Positions 6,175 through 7,496 of a DNA stretch of 7,496 nt are shown one piece after another. Within the stretch, counting starts at the first letter, position 1, and each line of letters begins with the position of its first letter. A program made the position numbers and the translations under genes. The DNA comes from Eubacteriales bacterium (GTDB lineage: Bacteria > Bacillota > Clostridia > Christensenellales > CAG-138). The DNA is taken from the NCBI GenBank assembly GCA_028703645.1, contig JAQVML010000052.1, positions 1 through 7,496 on the forward strand, in the 5' to 3' direction. The notes under the pieces are model-generated. The model was not told the DNA's origin. It saw nothing but the letters and a program-made list of their open reading frames with translations, and did no database searches.

Positions 6175-6196
6175 CGTGAACTCGCGTCGTTTCACG
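6175..6196 (+). promoter_or_regulatory. Inverted repeat in the leader of the two-component operon
   Basis: CGTGAA (6175-6180) and TTCACG (6191-6196) are perfect inverted half-sites separated by 10 bases, just downstream of the predicted transcription start. The 16-bp centre-to-centre spacing could suit a dimeric DNA-binding protein or form a weak RNA stem. OmpR/PhoB-type regulators more often bind direct repeats, so autoregulation is only a possibility. Confidence 0.35.
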
Positions 6197-6223
6197 CAAG
6201 CATACGGAAAAGGACGGTTTTTC

Positions 6224-6916
6224 ATGCGCATCCTGATTGTTGAAGACGAGCCGGAGATCGTGCGCTTTCTCACGCTGGAGCTCCGCCACGAGGGCTATGA
6301 GACCGAGAGCTGCCCGGACGGCAGATGCGGTCTGACGCGCGCGCTCAGCGGCCTGTTTGATTTGATCCTGCTGGACGTTATGCTTCCGCAGATGGATGGT
6401 GTTGAAGTACTCCGCCGACTCAGAGAAGAAAGCGCGGTACCCGTCATCTTTGTCACCGCGCGCGACGCGGTGATGGAGAAAGTCAACGGCCTCGATCTCG
6501 GGGCAAACGACTATATCACCAAGCCGTTTCATATAGAAGAGCTGCTCGCGCGCATCCGCATGGTGCTGCGCACAAAGGAATCCGCGGCGCAGGGACCATC
6601 GCCGGATGTGCTCATGTTAGGCGATCTGTCGCTGAACACGACCTCCCGCCAGGTCACGCGCGCTCAGGAAGCGATTGAGCTGACAAAAACGCAGTATGAC
6701 CTGTTGGAGTATTTACTGCGCAATCGCGATATCGTACTCACGCGCGACCAGATTCTGACGCACGTTTGGGGATATTCCTACGCGGGCAACAGCAACGTGG
6801 TAGACGTTTATGTGCGCTATGTGCGAAACAGAATTCACGACACGGAAGAGAACCGCATCATCGAAACAGTACGGGGGATCGGATATGTCATTCGGGACAA
6901 AACGCGCAAAGAGTAA
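6224..6916 (+). CDS. OmpR/PhoB-family response regulator
   Basis: This 230-residue cytoplasmic transcription factor has an N-terminal receiver domain (about residues 1-118) and a C-terminal winged-helix DNA-binding domain (about 128-226). The receiver has the acidic pair E7-D8 (VEDEPE), the phospho-acceptor D51 (LLDVMLPQMDG), T78 (VTAR) and K100 (YITKPF), so it should be phosphorylated normally. The winged helix shows LTKTQYDLLEYLL, the recognition-helix region NVVDVYVRYVRNRI and the terminal wing ETVRGIGYVIRD. ATG 6224 has AAAAGGA (6208-6214) nine bases upstream, and its N-terminus MRILIVEDE is exactly that of the family. The frame stays open upstream to 6119, but that part lies over the promoter. 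The gene overlaps the following kinase by 32 nt, which makes them a cognate pair. Its targets cannot be told here; ArlR-, CssR- and YkoG-like proteins look similar. Confidence 0.95.
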   Translation: MRILIVEDEPEIVRFLTLELRHEGYETESCPDGRCGLTRALSGLFDLILLDVMLPQMDGVEVLRRLREESAVPVIFVTARDAVMEKVNGLDLGANDYITKPFHIEELLARIRMVLRTKESAAQGPSPDVLMLGDLSLNTTSRQVTRAQEAIELTKTQYDLLEYLLRNRDIVLTRDQILTHVWGYSYAGNSNVVDVYVRYVRNRIHDTEENRIIETVRGIGYVIRDKTRKE

Positions 6917-7496
6917 GCTATCCAGCCGATTAACGCGCGTATACGCATTTTTGTTTTCGGCAATCTTTTTTGTGCTGTCTATCATCGTCTTTCTGCTGGC
7001 GTTTCGCTTTTTGGTGCAACAACAGTACGATCATCTCGTCGATTCCTTACAGCTCATGAGCAACACCATAAAAGAAGAGTTTTTAGAAGATGAGCGAACG
7101 AAAGAAAAACTGGAAAATGAGGATTCGCAGAAAGGTGATTCGGTAAAAGATGATTCGGAAATAGAAGATTCGGAGGTTGAACAGAGCCGCACCAAGACGG
7201 ATTATCTGCGCGATCTCACCACGGATTCGAACCTTTCCGTCTATCTCTATGACCGCGAAGGGGCGCTCATCAGCCACACGAATCATTTCCCGCTGCCGGA
7301 TCGTCTGCTTCAAAAGGGTAAAAAAGTACCGGAGCTGGTCTTTTACGATCAAACGATACTGTTGCGCGCCTCAAGCACGATTTCGGATCACGGCACCAAA
7401 CTGGGCAGCCTTGTTCTCGTCTATCGAATGGCGAGCGAAACCGGGTTTTTAAAGCTTCTGGGATTCTTGCTGCTCGGCGCAAACCTTCTCGGCGTC
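6885..7496 (+). CDS. Sensor histidine kinase, N-terminal sensor part (3' truncated)
   Basis: The frame is open from ATG 6885 to the window edge, giving 204 residues. A basic N-terminus (KRAKSKLSSRLTR) leads into a first membrane segment (about 19-44). An extracytoplasmic domain of about 140 residues follows (45-186), then a second membrane segment starts near 187 (FLKLLGFLLLGANLLGV) and runs off the end. HAMP, HisKA and ATPase domains are expected beyond the window and are not seen, so the kinase call rests on topology, the overlap with the response regulator and gene order. The outer domain holds a very acidic stretch (64-99) including four DSxxx repeats, then a PAS/Cache-like section (VYLYDREGALISHTN, 119-133). 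ATG 6885 has GGGGGA (6873-6878) six bases upstream, inside the regulator gene. No other good start is seen before the first membrane segment. Confidence 0.85.
   Translation, partial: MSFGTKRAKSKLSSRLTRVYAFLFSAIFFVLSIIVFLLAFRFLVQQQYDHLVDSLQLMSNTIKEEFLEDERTKEKLENEDSQKGDSVKDDSEIEDSEVEQSRTKTDYLRDLTTDSNLSVYLYDREGALISHTNHFPLPDRLLQKGKKVPELVFYDQTILLRASSTISDHGTKLGSLVLVYRMASETGFLKLLGFLLLGANLLGV
7122..7181 (+). repeat. Four 15-bp tandem repeats encoding acidic DSxxx pentapeptides
   Basis: GATTCG occurs at 7122, 7137, 7152 and 7167, exactly 15 bases apart and always as the codons GAT TCG. The remaining nine bases of each unit vary. The encoded array is DSQKG, DSVKD, DSEIE, DSEVE (kinase residues 80-99), located in the extracytoplasmic loop shortly after the first membrane segment. 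The period keeps the reading frame, so gain or loss of units would lengthen or shorten the loop without breaking the protein. Confidence 0.85.

Noticed and set aside
6119..6223. 35-residue N-terminal extension of the response regulator
   Set aside because: It lies over the -35/-10 promoter and the leader; the receiver domain starts exactly at ATG 6224.
1..7496. Mobile element, phage, toxin-antitoxin or defence system
   Set aside because: No transposase, integrase, terminal repeat, CRISPR-like repeat or defence-gene motif was seen; the genes are ordinary housekeeping and signalling genes with matching promoters and terminators.

Overview
The window looks like ordinary chromosome from a low-to-mid GC Gram-positive bacterium, most likely a Clostridia-type Firmicute. 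This is inferred from strong GGAGG-type ribosome binding sites, tight rho-independent terminators, a DUF4180 protein, a multi-PAS HD-GYP protein and an OmpR/PhoB-type two-component pair. No mobile element, CRISPR array, rRNA or tRNA was seen. Species cannot be named from the sequence alone.

Layout from left to right: (1) the C-terminal end of an unrecognised integral membrane protein (+). (2) A convergent two-gene operon on the minus strand, an RluA-family pseudouridine synthase followed by a DUF4180 protein, joined by an ATGA stop/start overlap; it shares a hairpin terminator with the membrane protein gene. (3) A single-gene thioredoxin unit (+) with its own promoter and a stem-loop at the predicted 5' end of the mRNA. 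It ends in a very strong bidirectional hairpin that also serves the next gene. (4) An MgtC/SapB-family membrane protein (-) with a good promoter and a structured leader of about 75 nt. (5) An AT-rich divergent intergenic region with A-tracts at about 31-bp spacing. (6) A large soluble sensor (+) with about five PAS domains and an apparently intact HD-GYP phosphodiesterase domain, driven by a near-consensus promoter and followed by a clear terminator. (7) A two-component operon (+): an OmpR/PhoB-type response regulator overlapping by 32 nt the start of a sensor histidine kinase, which runs off the window's right edge.

The theme of the right half is signal transduction: the PAS/HD-GYP protein probably links cytoplasmic signals to cyclic-dinucleotide turnover, and the two-component pair links an extracytoplasmic signal to transcription. 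They are separate transcription units, so a common pathway is not shown. The most distinctive features are an exact four-copy, 15-bp-period repeat encoding an acidic DSxxx array in the kinase's outer loop, and a near-consensus promoter lying inside the longest open frame of the HD-GYP gene, which fixes its start at 3423. I did not find evidence of a wholly new biological system; the first gene (membrane protein) and the DUF4180 protein are the parts of unknown function.
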